64,000 nt of DNA, taken from contig CACBTT010000005.1 in assembly GCA_902542235.1 (NCBI GenBank), forward strand, positions 1 to 64,000, read 5' to 3'. Position numbers and translations under genes: made by a program. This document shows, in pieces, positions 47,355 to 56,304 of the stretch. This stretch comes from an uncultured Pelagibacteraceae bacterium (GTDB lineage: Bacteria; Pseudomonadota; Alphaproteobacteria; Pelagibacterales; Pelagibacteraceae). The notes under the pieces are model-generated. The model was not told the origin of the DNA, did not search any database, and was given only the letters and a program-made list of their open reading frames with translations. How positions within the stretch are numbered: the stretch's first letter is position 1; each line of letters begins with the position of its first letter.

Positions 47355-48347
47355 ATGAATAATAAAAACATACCAAATAAAATTCTACATTGGTACGATA
47401 ATAATAAAAGAATTTTACCTTGGAGAAAAAAAGTTTCTCAGAAACAAAAAGAATATTTTACGTTTGTTAGTGAATTTATGTTGCAACAAACTCAAGTAAA
47501 AACTGTTATTCCTTATTTTGAAAAATTTGTAAAACAAATTCCAACCTTTCAATCATTGGCAGATGTTGATGAAAAAATCTTAATGAAACATTGGGAAGGC
47601 CTTGGTTATTATTCAAGAGCAAGAAATCTAAAAAAAAGTGCAATTAAAATTCTTAAAGATTTCAACGGTAAGTTGCCAAAATCTTATGAAAAGTTAATAC
47701 AATTACCAGGTGTTGGTGAATATACATCTAAAGCAATAATGTCTATAGCATTTAACATTAAAACTATCCCTTTAGATGGAAATGTACAGAGAATTCTTAA
47801 AAGAACTCTCTATTTAAAAAAGCAGAATGAAATATCTAAAGATTCTCTAAAAACAAAAATTAATTTTTTTGGACTGTCCGATCGTGCTAGTGATTACTCA
47901 CAAGCAATTATGGAAATAGGTGCTTTAATTTGCAAACCAAAAAATCCAATTTGTAAAGAATGTCCATTAAGTAAAAATTGTATATCTTTAAAAAAAAATG
48001 ATTTTGAGTTAACTAAAAATAATAAAGAAATAAAAACTAAATATTTTGAAGCGACTATCTACAAAAAACAAAATAATTATTTATTGGTTAAAAACGATAA
48101 ATTTAAATTTTTAAAAAATATGCCAATTTTCCCTATGACTGAAGTTGGAGAAAGTAAGTATAATTATTCAAATAATAAAAAAATTAATATAAAATTATCT
48201 AATATGGAAATGAAAATTTTGTTAAATAACTCAAAAAGACCTCCAAAGATTAAAAATAAAATATTAATTAAAAAAGATAAATTAAGCTCAGAAATAATTC
48301 CATCATTTACTAAAAAAATATTTTATACCATCTCAAAATCTGAATGA
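47355..48347 (+). CDS. mutY: A/G-specific adenine DNA glycosylase
   Basis: I use the ATG at 47355 (MNNKNIPNKILHWYDNNKRILPWR), which matches the family start; upstream ATGs would overlap the divergent gene. The catalytic glutamate is in VSEFMLQQTQVKTVIPYF, the helix-hairpin-helix is LPGVGEYTSKAIMSIAF near residues 117-133 with the aspartate in PLDGNVQRIL, and the Fe-S cysteines are in ICKPKNPICKECPLSKNC. It removes A mispaired with 8-oxoG. Protein of 330 residues. Overlaps the monooxygenase gene by 4 bp. Confidence 0.94.
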   Translation: MNNKNIPNKILHWYDNNKRILPWRKKVSQKQKEYFTFVSEFMLQQTQVKTVIPYFEKFVKQIPTFQSLADVDEKILMKHWEGLGYYSRARNLKKSAIKILKDFNGKLPKSYEKLIQLPGVGEYTSKAIMSIAFNIKTIPLDGNVQRILKRTLYLKKQNEISKDSLKTKINFFGLSDRASDYSQAIMEIGALICKPKNPICKECPLSKNCISLKKNDFELTKNNKEIKTKYFEATIYKKQNNYLLVKNDKFKFLKNMPIFPMTEVGESKYNYSNNKKINIKLSNMEMKILLNNSKRPPKIKNKILIKKDKLSSEIIPSFTKKIFYTISKSE

Positions 48348-49468
48348 AAAAAGTTGCAATTGTAGGAGCTGGTATATCTGGTTTGTATCTTGCAAATGAA
48401 TTAAACAATAATACTGAAATAGACTATAAAATCTTTGAAAAAAAAGATTACCTTAATTTAAATGAAGGTTATGGCATTCAACTTTCAGTTAACAGTATTA
48501 ATTTGTTAAATAAAGTAGGATTTAAAAATATTTCAGCATCAGATGTTTATTATCCAACAAAAGTTAATTTTTTCCAGGCTAATAATATTAAAAAGATTTG
48601 TGAAATTGATTTAAAGCAATTCAATAATGTAAATGACCGTTACACAACACTTAAAAGATCAACATTAATAAAGTTTTTAATTGGTAATATTCCTGAGGAA
48701 AAAATTCAATTTAAAGCCGATATTCAAAATATCGAATATAATGAAAAAATTAAGATTTCTTGGAATAATAAGAATGAAAGTTTCGATTATATAGTAATTG
48801 CAGACGGTGTTTTTTCAAAATTAAAATCCCAAATATCCAACAATCATTTAAACCCAATTTTTAATGGTAACATTGCTTTAAGGGCGAATTTAAAACAACA
48901 TGAAAAAGATAATATTTCTGTTTACATGGGGTCAAATTTTCACTATGTAACTTATCCCGTAAATCAAAAACTCGAATATAATTTCGTTGCTATAATCAAA
49001 AAAAAACTAACTACTAAAGAAATTGAAGATAAAAATATTCTTAATTCTGAAATATTTATAAAATCTTTAAAAGACTTTATATCAAAAAATTCTATTATAA
49101 ATTTAGAAAGTTTAGCAAATATAAAGTGTTTTCCTGTATTTGTGAGCACTGAATTACCCACACTAAAATATCAAAATGCTTATTTGAGTGGAGATGCTTT
49201 ATTTGCTTTTCCACCTTCTTTTGCACAAGGTGCTTCTCAAAGTATTGAAACAGCAAATGGTATTTTAGAAAATATTACAAGTTCAAATAGTATTTATAAA
49301 GATAAGGTAAGTAAAATATTACTAGTAAATAAAAGATCAAAATTAAACCATTTTGCCTTCCATTTAACTAATCCAATAATAATATTAATTAGAAATATTG
49401 TTTTGAAATTTTTATCAAAAAATAAAAAATTTCTAGAGAGTTATCTTGGAAAAATTTATAGAAATTAA
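48344..49468 (+). CDS. FAD-dependent monooxygenase, UbiH/salicylate hydroxylase-like
   Basis: A 374-residue flavoprotein monooxygenase. The FAD dinucleotide motif is VAIVGAGISGLYLANEL near residues 3-19, GYGIQLSVNSINLLNKVG lies near 42-59, the second motif YIVIADGVFSKLKSQI near 148-163, and the GD motif LSGDALFAFPPSFAQGASQSIETANG near 280-305. This is the class A aromatic hydroxylase layout. The substrate cannot be read from the sequence; ubiquinone hydroxylation is one option. Co-transcribed with mutY (4-bp overlap) and convergent with ccrM (4-bp overlap). Confidence 0.85.
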   Translation: MKKVAIVGAGISGLYLANELNNNTEIDYKIFEKKDYLNLNEGYGIQLSVNSINLLNKVGFKNISASDVYYPTKVNFFQANNIKKICEIDLKQFNNVNDRYTTLKRSTLIKFLIGNIPEEKIQFKADIQNIEYNEKIKISWNNKNESFDYIVIADGVFSKLKSQISNNHLNPIFNGNIALRANLKQHEKDNISVYMGSNFHYVTYPVNQKLEYNFVAIIKKKLTTKEIEDKNILNSEIFIKSLKDFISKNSIINLESLANIKCFPVFVSTELPTLKYQNAYLSGDALFAFPPSFAQGASQSIETANGILENITSSNSIYKDKVSKILLVNKRSKLNHFAFHLTNPIIILIRNIVLKFLSKNKKFLESYLGKIYRN

Positions 49469-50538
49469 GTAGTTGGCCTAAGTCTTTGCCTCAAATCATC
49501 AATTGGTTTGAGTGAATTGCCTGATTTATAATACCAAAAAGTCCAACCGTTACAGCTCTCAGCACCTAATATTTGTGCAGCAACTTTATGAATTGATCCT
49601 TCTGATTTTCGATATTTTATACTACCATCAATCATAATTTTCGCATTGATTTGTTTTTTTTGATCAAAAATTTCAGTACCAGGTTTAATAATTCCTAATT
49701 CAACCAAAGATCCAAATGGTACTCTTGGTTTGGATCTATTATTTTTAATAGTATCCAAATATTCATCTTCTATAATTTTTGTATTTTTAATTCTTTTACT
49801 TGCAGCTTCAAAATAGTTTTTTTCTTTTTCTACCCCAAAATAATTTCTACCTAACTTTTTTGAAACTACAGCAGTTGTTCCCGTACCAAGAAACGGGTCC
49901 AATATTAAATCACCTTTATTCGAGGATGCTAATATAATTCTGTGCAATAAAGACTCTGGCTTTTGCGTAGAGTGAACTTTATTACCATTATTTTTAAGTC
50001 TTTCTTTTCCATTACATATAGGTAAATTCCATGTTGATCTCATCTGCAGATCATCGTTTAAACATTTAAGTGATTGATAATTAAAAGTATACTTTGAACC
50101 TTCACTTTTTGATGCCCATATAAGTGTTTCGTGCGCATTAGTAAAACGTGTTCCTCTAAAATTTGGCATAGGGTTATTTTTATTCCAAATCACATCATTT
50201 AGTATCCAAAAACCTAAATCCTGCATTTTTGAACCAACTCTAAAAATATTATGATAACTTCCTATGACCCATATAGATCCATTTTTTTTTAAAATTCTTT
50301 TACATTCTTTAAGCCATTGAACTGAAAACTCATCGTAACTTTTAAAACTATCAAATTTATCCCATGCATCTTTTACTGCATCAACTTTAGATCTATCAGG
50401 TCGACTTAATTCTTTTTTCAGTTGAAGGTTGTAAGGTGGATCTGCAAATATCAGATCAAAACTTTCAGCAGGAATTTTTTTTAATTCCTTAATACTATCT
50501 CCATTAATAATTTTATTTTTTATGTCTGAAATGATCAT
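49465..50538 (-). CDS. ccrM: CcrM-type GANTC adenine-N6 DNA methyltransferase
   Basis: A 357-residue beta-class adenine methyltransferase: the catalytic DPPYNL is near residue 33, target-recognition sequence follows (WNLPICNGKERLKNNGNKVHSTQKPE near 165-190), and the SAM motif DPFLGTGTTAVVSKKLGRNYFGVE lies near 215-238. The C-terminal 80 residues (RVPFGSLVELGIIKPGTEIF; GWTFWYY) are the CcrM-specific extension. Alphaproteobacterial CcrM methylates GANTC after replication and times cell-cycle genes. Its promoter carries two GANTC sites. No Shine-Dalgarno is visible. Confidence 0.95.
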   Translation of the reverse strand: MIISDIKNKIINGDSIKELKKIPAESFDLIFADPPYNLQLKKELSRPDRSKVDAVKDAWDKFDSFKSYDEFSVQWLKECKRILKKNGSIWVIGSYHNIFRVGSKMQDLGFWILNDVIWNKNNPMPNFRGTRFTNAHETLIWASKSEGSKYTFNYQSLKCLNDDLQMRSTWNLPICNGKERLKNNGNKVHSTQKPESLLHRIILASSNKGDLILDPFLGTGTTAVVSKKLGRNYFGVEKEKNYFEAASKRIKNTKIIEDEYLDTIKNNRSKPRVPFGSLVELGIIKPGTEIFDQKKQINAKIMIDGSIKYRKSEGSIHKVAAQILGAESCNGWTFWYYKSGNSLKPIDDLRQRLRPTT

Positions 50539-50551
50539 TTTATATTTTTCA

Positions 50552-50580
50552 ATTAGACTCCAGTCAGGAGTCTACGTCAA
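50552..50580 (-). promoter_or_regulatory. ccrM promoter with two GANTC sites in an inverted repeat
   Basis: Reading toward ccrM: TTGACG (-35; 50575-50580), a 17-bp spacer, TCTAAT (-10; 50552-50557), and 13 nt to the ATG. Within it, AGACTCC (50555-50561) and GGAGTCT (50567-50573) are perfect 7-bp arms with a 5-nt loop. Each arm contains a GANTC site (50556-50560 and 50568-50572); one overlaps the -10 element. The expected start point leaves a leader of only about six nucleotides. Autoregulation by CcrM is inferred. Confidence 0.7.
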
Positions 50581-50616
50581 CCTGTGATTGAATTTATTGA
50601 TTGATAATTGTTATGA

Positions 50617-51192
50617 TTATTTTTTAAGACTCAATATCTTGTGTATTGGTTGGAAGGTTTTTCTATGAAATTTAGTCACTCCAAATTTTTTAATAGCTTT
50701 AATATGATCCTTAGTTCCATAACCTGCATTATTATCCCAGCCGTATTTTTTAAAAGAAAAAGACATCTTTTTCATTAGCTTATCTCTTTCAACTTTAGCA
50801 ATAATGGATGCGGCTGAAATTTCAGGAATTTTTTCATCACCTTTTACAATAGTTTTAATAACATAATTTTTTAAGTCTGGTCGTTTATTACCATCTATTA
50901 AAACTTTTCTAGGTTTAAATTTGAGTTTCATAATTGCTCTTTTCATCGAAAGCAGACTAGCATTTAAAATATTAATTTTTTCAATTTCCTTTATTGATGC
51001 AGACCCTAACGCCCAAACTGAATTTTTTTTTATATATTTAGCTAAAGTTTCCCTCTGAATTTTATTAAGTTTTTTTGAATCTTTAAGAATTTTTCTATTA
51101 ATTTCTTTATTTAATATAACAGCAGCTGCATAAACTGGTCCTACAAGGCTTCCTCTTCCAACTTCATCAACCCCAGCAATAATTTTTTTCAT
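50617..51192 (-). CDS. rnhB: Ribonuclease HII
   Basis: A 191-residue RNase HII. The catalytic DEVGRG is in IIAGVDEVGRGSLVGPVYAAAV near residues 3-24, the second acidic residue in VLIDGNKRPDL near 96-106, and the third in ISAASIIAKVERDKLMKKM near 125-143. It removes single ribonucleotides and RNA-DNA hybrids. With rnhA at 34578 the window encodes both RNase H types. Lies between the uracil-DNA glycosylase and ccrM; the gap to ccrM (78 bp) has its own promoter. Confidence 0.97.
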   Translation of the reverse strand: MKKIIAGVDEVGRGSLVGPVYAAAVILNKEINRKILKDSKKLNKIQRETLAKYIKKNSVWALGSASIKEIEKINILNASLLSMKRAIMKLKFKPRKVLIDGNKRPDLKNYVIKTIVKGDEKIPEISAASIIAKVERDKLMKKMSFSFKKYGWDNNAGYGTKDHIKAIKKFGVTKFHRKTFQPIHKILSLKK

Positions 51193-51211
51193 ATAAAATA
51201 TTATTATAAAT

Positions 51212-51916
51212 TTAAATCTCTAAACCATTTTCGTCTATTTTTTTTCTAATTTCTTTGAGATCTGCCCAAGAATATTTTTTTTGCTCTGCTTGTCTTAGAA
51301 GATATGCTGGGTGAAAAGTTATCATTGTTAAATATGTTTTATTATTAATTATTACTTCCTTCCATTTTCCTCTTTCTTTAGAAATTTTAATTTTATTCCC
51401 GAAGAGCGCTTCCATTGCTGTGCTTCCCATTAAAATAAGTATTTCTGGATTTATAATCGAAATATGTTTTCTTAAATATTCAGAGTATCTATTTATTTCT
51501 GATATTTCAGGCTTTCGGTTATTTGGAGGCCTATAATTTACAACATTAGTAATATAAACGTTAGTTCTATCTAAATTAATAGCTTTTAACATTTTATTTA
51601 AAAGCATTCCTGCATCACCAACAAAAGGTTTTCCTAATTCATCTTCTTTTTGTCCAGGTCCTTCTCCTACAATCATTATTTTTGAAGATGAATTTCCATC
51701 ACTGAAAACAAGATTTTTTGCACTATTTTTTAGTTCACAATCTTCAATCTTTTCTATTTCAACTCTAAGTTTTGCTAATTCTTCAGATTTATCCACATTA
51801 GGAGCATTATTTTTAAATCTATTTATTGGTTCATTGCTAAATTCATACTCAATACCTAGTTCGTTCAATAAATCATTATCAAATATGTCATTTTGATTTT
51901 TTTCATTTAAAGTCAT
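51212..51916 (-). CDS. Uracil-DNA glycosylase, family 4/5-like, few cysteines
   Basis: A 234-residue protein. Motif 1 is VGEGPGQKEDELGKPFVGDAG near residues 78-98, RPPNNRKPE lies near 129-137, and motif 2 is TFHPAYLLR near 198-206. This is the family 4-type DNA glycosylase that removes uracil. Most family 4 enzymes hold a 4Fe-4S cluster with four cysteines; here only one cysteine exists (in EDCELKN), and the usual positions carry Y. The start is 10 bp from the divergent TPR gene. rnhB follows after 19 bp. Confidence 0.88.
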   Translation of the reverse strand: MTLNEKNQNDIFDNDLLNELGIEYEFSNEPINRFKNNAPNVDKSEELAKLRVEIEKIEDCELKNSAKNLVFSDGNSSSKIMIVGEGPGQKEDELGKPFVGDAGMLLNKMLKAINLDRTNVYITNVVNYRPPNNRKPEISEINRYSEYLRKHISIINPEILILMGSTAMEALFGNKIKISKERGKWKEVIINNKTYLTMITFHPAYLLRQAEQKKYSWADLKEIRKKIDENGLEI

Positions 51917-51926
51917 AAAGTAAAAA

Positions 51927-53603
51927 ATGTTCTTAAAAATTTTTTGTTTTATAATATTAATTCTATACCAAACAAATCTCTATTCAAAAGCAGCGAATGA
52001 AAAAGAATTCAACCAGAAGTATCTATCAAATTATCTTTCAGCATTATTATCATTTGATAACCAGAAAAATAACGATGCTCTTAAGTTTTTTGAAAATTCA
52101 AAAATATTAATTCAATCACATGATAGTTTTTTGCAAGAATATGTATTTTCTTTACTTTTGGATGGACAGGTTAAAAAAGCAATTAAACAAGTAAAATATT
52201 CTAATACCTCAATAGGAGGAGATTTTTTTGAAGGAAATTTATTATTAATTTTAGATAGCATTAATAAGAAAAAGTTTAAAAAAGCAGCTTTGAAGTTAAA
52301 AAAATTGGAAAAGTTCAAAGAGGACGATTCATACAAATTTATAATTTATTCTAGCTTAAAAAGTTACATTGATCTTTTTATATATAAAAAATCTGACATT
52401 GTTGAGCAATTTGGAAAATTAGATTTGATAAATATGGCTTTTCAAAATTGTTATTTGAATTCCAAAAAAACTGAGCCTTATTTTTTAAATTTAATTAACG
52501 ATCCTCAAAGTGATTACTCTAGATATACTTTTTTTTATTTGAGTAACGAAGTGTCTAATAATGACTTTGCAACAGTTGATAATTTTGCTGATACAATAGA
52601 TCCTTTAAGAAGTAGTTTGCTTATTTCTCAAGTAAAAAAATGGATAGATGAAAAAAAATATAAAAAATTAACACAGCATTTTTCATGTCAAAATGAGAAT
52701 GATATTTTGGCAGAATTCTTTTTCCTTATATCTAATTTTTATTCATCTCAAAGTAGATTTGATTATTCAAACATATATTTAAATATTTCAAATTATTTAA
52801 ATCCAAAATTTTATTTTAATTTATCACTAATAGCTGAAAACTATCAGTCTAATAATAATTATGATCTAGCAAAAAAAACTTTCGAAAAATTTGATGATAA
52901 GGATGAAATATTTTTTTGGTACAAAACAAAGAAGATTGCCAGAATTATAGCAGAGGAAGAAAATTATGATGCAAGTTTGAACTATATATTAAAAAATCTT
53001 GAAAAATTTAATAATAAATCGACAAAGATGATTTATGATTTGGCAAATATTTACAAAAACTTTAAAAAATATGATCAGGCTATCGATTATTATACTTTGG
53101 CCTTAAAAAATTTAGATAAAAATTCTATGGCTTATGCAGATGTTCTTTATCGTAGAGGTGGAGCGTATGAAAGATTAAAAAATTATGATTTGGCGGATAA
53201 GGATTTGCTAAATTCAATTAAAATTAGACCTGATGAACCTTATACACTTAACTATCTCGCTTATAGTTGGTTAGAAAGAGGATATAAAATTGAAGAAGCA
53301 ATAGAAATGTTAAATCAAGCTTACAAAGGGAAAGAAGAAGACCCCTACATAACAGACTCAGTTGGTTGGGGTTATTATTTGACAGGAAATTATATTGAAG
53401 CAGAAAAATATTTAAGAAAAGCTGTTGAATTGTTACCAAGTGATCCTGTTGCAAGTGATCATTATGGAGATGTTCTTTGGCAATTAAATAGAAAAATCCA
53501 AGCTAATTATTTTTGGAAAAGTGCTTTAAATAGCGATGAAGCAGACGAAGAATTAAAAATTAAAGTTAAGGAAAAATTATATAATGGCTTAAATAATTCT
53601 TAA
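51927..53603 (+). CDS. Exported TPR-repeat protein
   Basis: A 558-residue protein with an N-terminal signal peptide (about residues 1-20, FLKIFCFIILILYQTNLYS) and tetratricopeptide repeats. Clear TPR units occur at residues about 365-400 (MIYDLANIYKNFKKYDQAIDYY), 405-440 (ADVLYRRGGAYERLKNYDLAD), 442-475 (YTLNYLAYSWLERG..IEEAIEML), and 480-515 (VGWGYYLTGNYIEAEKYLRKAV); the N-terminal half has degenerate repeats. Alphaproteobacteria often carry such a protein just before ispE. It probably scaffolds protein complexes in the periplasm; partner unknown. Confidence 0.85.
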   Translation: MFLKIFCFIILILYQTNLYSKAANEKEFNQKYLSNYLSALLSFDNQKNNDALKFFENSKILIQSHDSFLQEYVFSLLLDGQVKKAIKQVKYSNTSIGGDFFEGNLLLILDSINKKKFKKAALKLKKLEKFKEDDSYKFIIYSSLKSYIDLFIYKKSDIVEQFGKLDLINMAFQNCYLNSKKTEPYFLNLINDPQSDYSRYTFFYLSNEVSNNDFATVDNFADTIDPLRSSLLISQVKKWIDEKKYKKLTQHFSCQNENDILAEFFFLISNFYSSQSRFDYSNIYLNISNYLNPKFYFNLSLIAENYQSNNNYDLAKKTFEKFDDKDEIFFWYKTKKIARIIAEEENYDASLNYILKNLEKFNNKSTKMIYDLANIYKNFKKYDQAIDYYTLALKNLDKNSMAYADVLYRRGGAYERLKNYDLADKDLLNSIKIRPDEPYTLNYLAYSWLERGYKIEEAIEMLNQAYKGKEEDPYITDSVGWGYYLTGNYIEAEKYLRKAVELLPSDPVASDHYGDVLWQLNRKIQANYFWKSALNSDEADEELKIKVKEKLYNGLNNS

Positions 53604-54446
53604 ATGAAGTTTCATAAAATAAAATCTTTTGCAAAAGTTAACCTAACTTTAAAAATTCTAAATAAATACTCAAATGGTTATCATAAAATTGAAAGTTTAA
53701 TATCTAAGATCAATTTGGCTGATGAGATTTTAATTAAAGAGATACAAGGTTCAAAAAATAGAATATCGTTTAGTGGGAAATTTTCCTCAAATATTTCAAA
53801 TACAAATACAATTTCGAAACTACTAAAAATATTAAATAATCATAATTATATTAAAAATAAAAAATTCAATATCAAAGTAAAAAAAAATATACCCCAATCC
53901 TCTGGTATGGGAGGAGGATCAATGAATGCAGCATCCATTTTGAACTATTTATTTAAAAAAAGAATAATTAAAATTACAAAAAATAATTTAATAAAAATTG
54001 CAAATAAAGTTGGTTCAGATGTAATTTTGGGTTTTTATGAGAGTCCAATGATCCTACAAGGAAAAAATATAAGTAAAATTAATAAAAAATTAAATTTTCA
54101 TTTATTAATAATTAAGCCTAATTTTGGATGTTCTACTAAGATGATTTATGCAAAACACAGAGGATTTTCAAAGAGCCTATTCGATAAATCAAACAAGATT
54201 AACAGACAGGATTTATTAAAAGTTTCGAATAACGATTTAGAGAGAGCAGCCTTTAATAGATATCCAATTTTAGGAAAGATCAAAAGTTACTTGCAAAATT
54301 TAGATAATATTTACTTTGCAAATATGACAGGTTCGGGTTCGACTATAATTGGTTATTTTTTAACCAAAAATGCGGCAATAAAAGCTCAAAATAAATTAAA
54401 AAATAAATATAAAAACTATTGGTGTATTTACTCTAAAACTATATAA
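53604..54446 (+). CDS. ispE: 4-(cytidine 5'-diphospho)-2-C-methyl-D-erythritol kinase
   Basis: A 280-residue GHMP kinase. KSFAKVNLTLKILNKYSNGYH near residues 7-27 is the substrate start with its catalytic lysine, the ATP loop is IPQSSGMGGGSMNAASIL near 95-112, and the catalytic aspartate is in NKVGSDVILGF near 132-142. NMTGSGSTIIGYF near 244-256 is the C-terminal GHMP motif. It phosphorylates CDP-ME in the MEP pathway, upstream of IspH. It begins at the base after the TPR stop codon. Confidence 0.95.
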   Translation: MKFHKIKSFAKVNLTLKILNKYSNGYHKIESLISKINLADEILIKEIQGSKNRISFSGKFSSNISNTNTISKLLKILNNHNYIKNKKFNIKVKKNIPQSSGMGGGSMNAASILNYLFKKRIIKITKNNLIKIANKVGSDVILGFYESPMILQGKNISKINKKLNFHLLIIKPNFGCSTKMIYAKHRGFSKSLFDKSNKINRQDLLKVSNNDLERAAFNRYPILGKIKSYLQNLDNIYFANMTGSGSTIIGYFLTKNAAIKAQNKLKNKYKNYWCIYSKTI

Positions 54447-54478
54447 AGCTTTTTTTTTGTGTTATACGAAAAACATCT

Positions 54479-54553
54479 TGGGGTGTAGCCAAGTGGTAAG
54501 GCAGCGGTTTTTGGTACCGCCATTCCTAGGTTCGAATCCTAGCACCCCAGCCA
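54479..54553 (+). tRNA. tRNA-Gln (anticodon TTG)
   Basis: The acceptor stem TGGGGTG (54479-54485) pairs with CACCCCA (54543-54549), followed by discriminator G and an encoded CCA (54551-54553). The D arm is AGCC..GGC; the anticodon stem is GCGGT/ACCGC with a seven-base loop TTTTGGT, giving anticodon TTG (Gln, CAA/CAG). The T arm CCTAGGTTCGAATCCTAGG-type stem-loop is intact. It sits between ispE and the CCA-adding enzyme gene. Confidence 0.97.
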
Positions 54554-54556
54554 TTT

Positions 54557-55828
54557 ATGAAAGCTTTACTTAAAAAAATTTTTCAAAACAAAAAAATTTC
54601 AAGTGATAAAGATCTCAAATTTCTATATTTAAAAAATAATAAGGGAGTAAATAAAATATTTAGTACAATAAATAACTACAATGAAACTAGCGAGATTAGA
54701 TATGTTGGTGGTTGTGTAAGAAAAATTTTAAATGATGAAAAAACAGACGATATCGACCTTGCAACTAATTTAACTCCTAATCAGGTTAAGCAATGCTTAG
54801 ATAAAAACCAAATAAAGTTTTTTGAAACAGGAATTGAACATGGCACAATCACAGCAGTGATTGATGATCAAAATTTTGAAATTACAACATTAAGAAAAGA
54901 TGTAAAAACAGATGGAAGGCATGCTGTCGTAGAATATACAACCAATTGGAAGGAAGACTCATTAAGGAGAGATTTTTCAATAAATTCAATATATTCAGAT
55001 TTAGACGGGAATTTGTATGATCCAAATTCTGGTCATAAAGATTTAAATGTTGGAATAATTAAATTTATAGGTGATCCAGAAACTAGAATAAAAGAAGATT
55101 ATTTAAGAATTATTAGATATTTAAGATTTTATACTGAATATAGCAAAATCGATCATGAAATTAATATTATAAAAATCATTAAAAAAAATATTGAAGGTTT
55201 AGGAAAAATATCAAAAGAAAGACAATTCAATGAATTAAAAAAAATTCTCAAATTAGATAACTTTTTAAAGTTATTTAAAAATAAAATCTCTTGTGAATTA
55301 TTTTCATTAATTTTCCCTCAATTAAAAAATTTTAAAAAATTGAGCAAGTTATCAAAACCCCTAGAAAAGATATTAAAAAATAAAAGTTTAAATTTTGTAA
55401 TTTCTTTTCTTGTAATCGATGAAACTGACAATTCTGACTATTTTGTATATAAATATAATTTACCCAATGAGTTAAAAGATAAAATTAATTTTCTAAAAAA
55501 TAATTCACTCAATAAAAATAGTACTGAAATTTTTAATAAGAAAGAATTACAAAAAATATTTTATTATCAGGGTAAATCTAGCACAATAGATTTAATTGAT
55601 TTTAATCTGTTATATTCTAAACAAAGTAAAAAACTTTTAGAATTAAAAACATACTTTGAAAAATTAGATAAGCCAGAATTTCCAATAAAAGCTCAGTTAC
55701 TAATAAATGATTATGGATTAAAGGAGGGAAGGGAATTGGGTCAAAAATTAAAAAATTTAGAGATGAAATGGATTGAAAACAATTTTAATTTATCAAAAAA
55801 AGATATGGAAAAAGTTTTATCAAATTAA
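54557..55828 (+). CDS. CCA tRNA nucleotidyltransferase / poly(A) polymerase family
   Basis: A 423-residue class II nucleotidyltransferase. The head domain has [25 protein letters not shown] near residues 47-71 with the metal-binding [17 protein letters not shown] near 94-106, and [12 protein letters not shown] near 138-149; the neck continues with [17 protein letters not shown] near 181-197. It adds or repairs CCA on tRNA 3' ends. CCA-adding versus poly(A) polymerase is not resolved here, but alphaproteobacteria usually carry the former. The tRNA-Gln ends 4 bp upstream. Overlaps greA by 4 bp tail-to-tail. Confidence 0.9.
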   Translation: MKALLKKIFQNKKISSDKDLKFLYLKNNKGVNKIFSTINNYNETSEIRYVGGCVRKILNDEKTDDIDLATNLTPNQVKQCLDKNQIKFFETGIEHGTITAVIDDQNFEITTLRKDVKTDGRHAVVEYTTNWKEDSLRRDFSINSIYSDLDGNLYDPNSGHKDLNVGIIKFIGDPETRIKEDYLRIIRYLRFYTEYSKIDHEINIIKIIKKNIEGLGKISKERQFNELKKILKLDNFLKLFKNKISCELFSLIFPQLKNFKKLSKLSKPLEKILKNKSLNFVISFLVIDETDNSDYFVYKYNLPNELKDKINFLKNNSLNKNSTEIFNKKELQKIFYYQGKSSTIDLIDFNLLYSKQSKKLLELKTYFEKLDKPEFPIKAQLLINDYGLKEGRELGQKLKNLEMKWIENNFNLSKKDMEKVLSN

Positions 55829-56301
55829 ACGTATTTTACGTCTACTATTTCAAAATTTTTTGTCCCTGCTGGTGTATTTATCTCTACAAGATCCCCTTTA
55901 TTTTTACCTATGAGACCTTTTCCTATTGGTGATTGAAAATAAAGAAGCTTTTGTTTTAGATCTGCCTCGTCTTTACCAACAATTTTGTAATTTATTTTTT
56001 CATTTGTATCTAAATTTTGAAGGTAGACAGTTGATCCAAATATCACTTTTCCATCATTACTAATCTTGGTGATATCAATTACATTTGCTCTTGCAATTAA
56101 ATCCTCAACTTCTTGAATTCTTCCCTCGTTATGTGATTGCTGTTCTTTTGCAGCATGATATTCAGCATTTTCCTTCAAATCTCCATGTGATCTTGCTTCA
56201 GCAATGGCTGCAACAATTTCGGGTCTCTTTTTTTCTTTTAAAAAAATTAATTCACTTTTTAATTTTTCTAATCCTTCAGTAGTAATTGGTTCTTTATCCA
56301 T
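55825..56301 (-). CDS. greA: Transcription elongation factor GreA
   Basis: A 158-residue GreA: an N-terminal coiled coil ([43 protein letters not shown] near residues 12-55) with the acidic tip D..E, and a C-terminal FKBP-like domain ([14 protein letters not shown] near 84-97; [18 protein letters not shown] near 124-141). It rescues backtracked RNA polymerase by stimulating transcript cleavage. First in function but last before the convergent CCA enzyme; hemF lies 3 bp upstream. Confidence 0.98.
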   Translation of the reverse strand: MDKEPITTEGLEKLKSELIFLKEKKRPEIVAAIAEARSHGDLKENAEYHAAKEQQSHNEGRIQEVEDLIARANVIDITKISNDGKVIFGSTVYLQNLDTNEKINYKIVGKDEADLKQKLLYFQSPIGKGLIGKNKGDLVEINTPAGTKNFEIVDVKYV

Positions 56302-56304
56302 AAT

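Noticed and set aside
50555-50573. Terminator of rnhB
   Set aside because: The stem has no T run on the ccrM side, and the same bases form a well-spaced promoter with GANTC sites.
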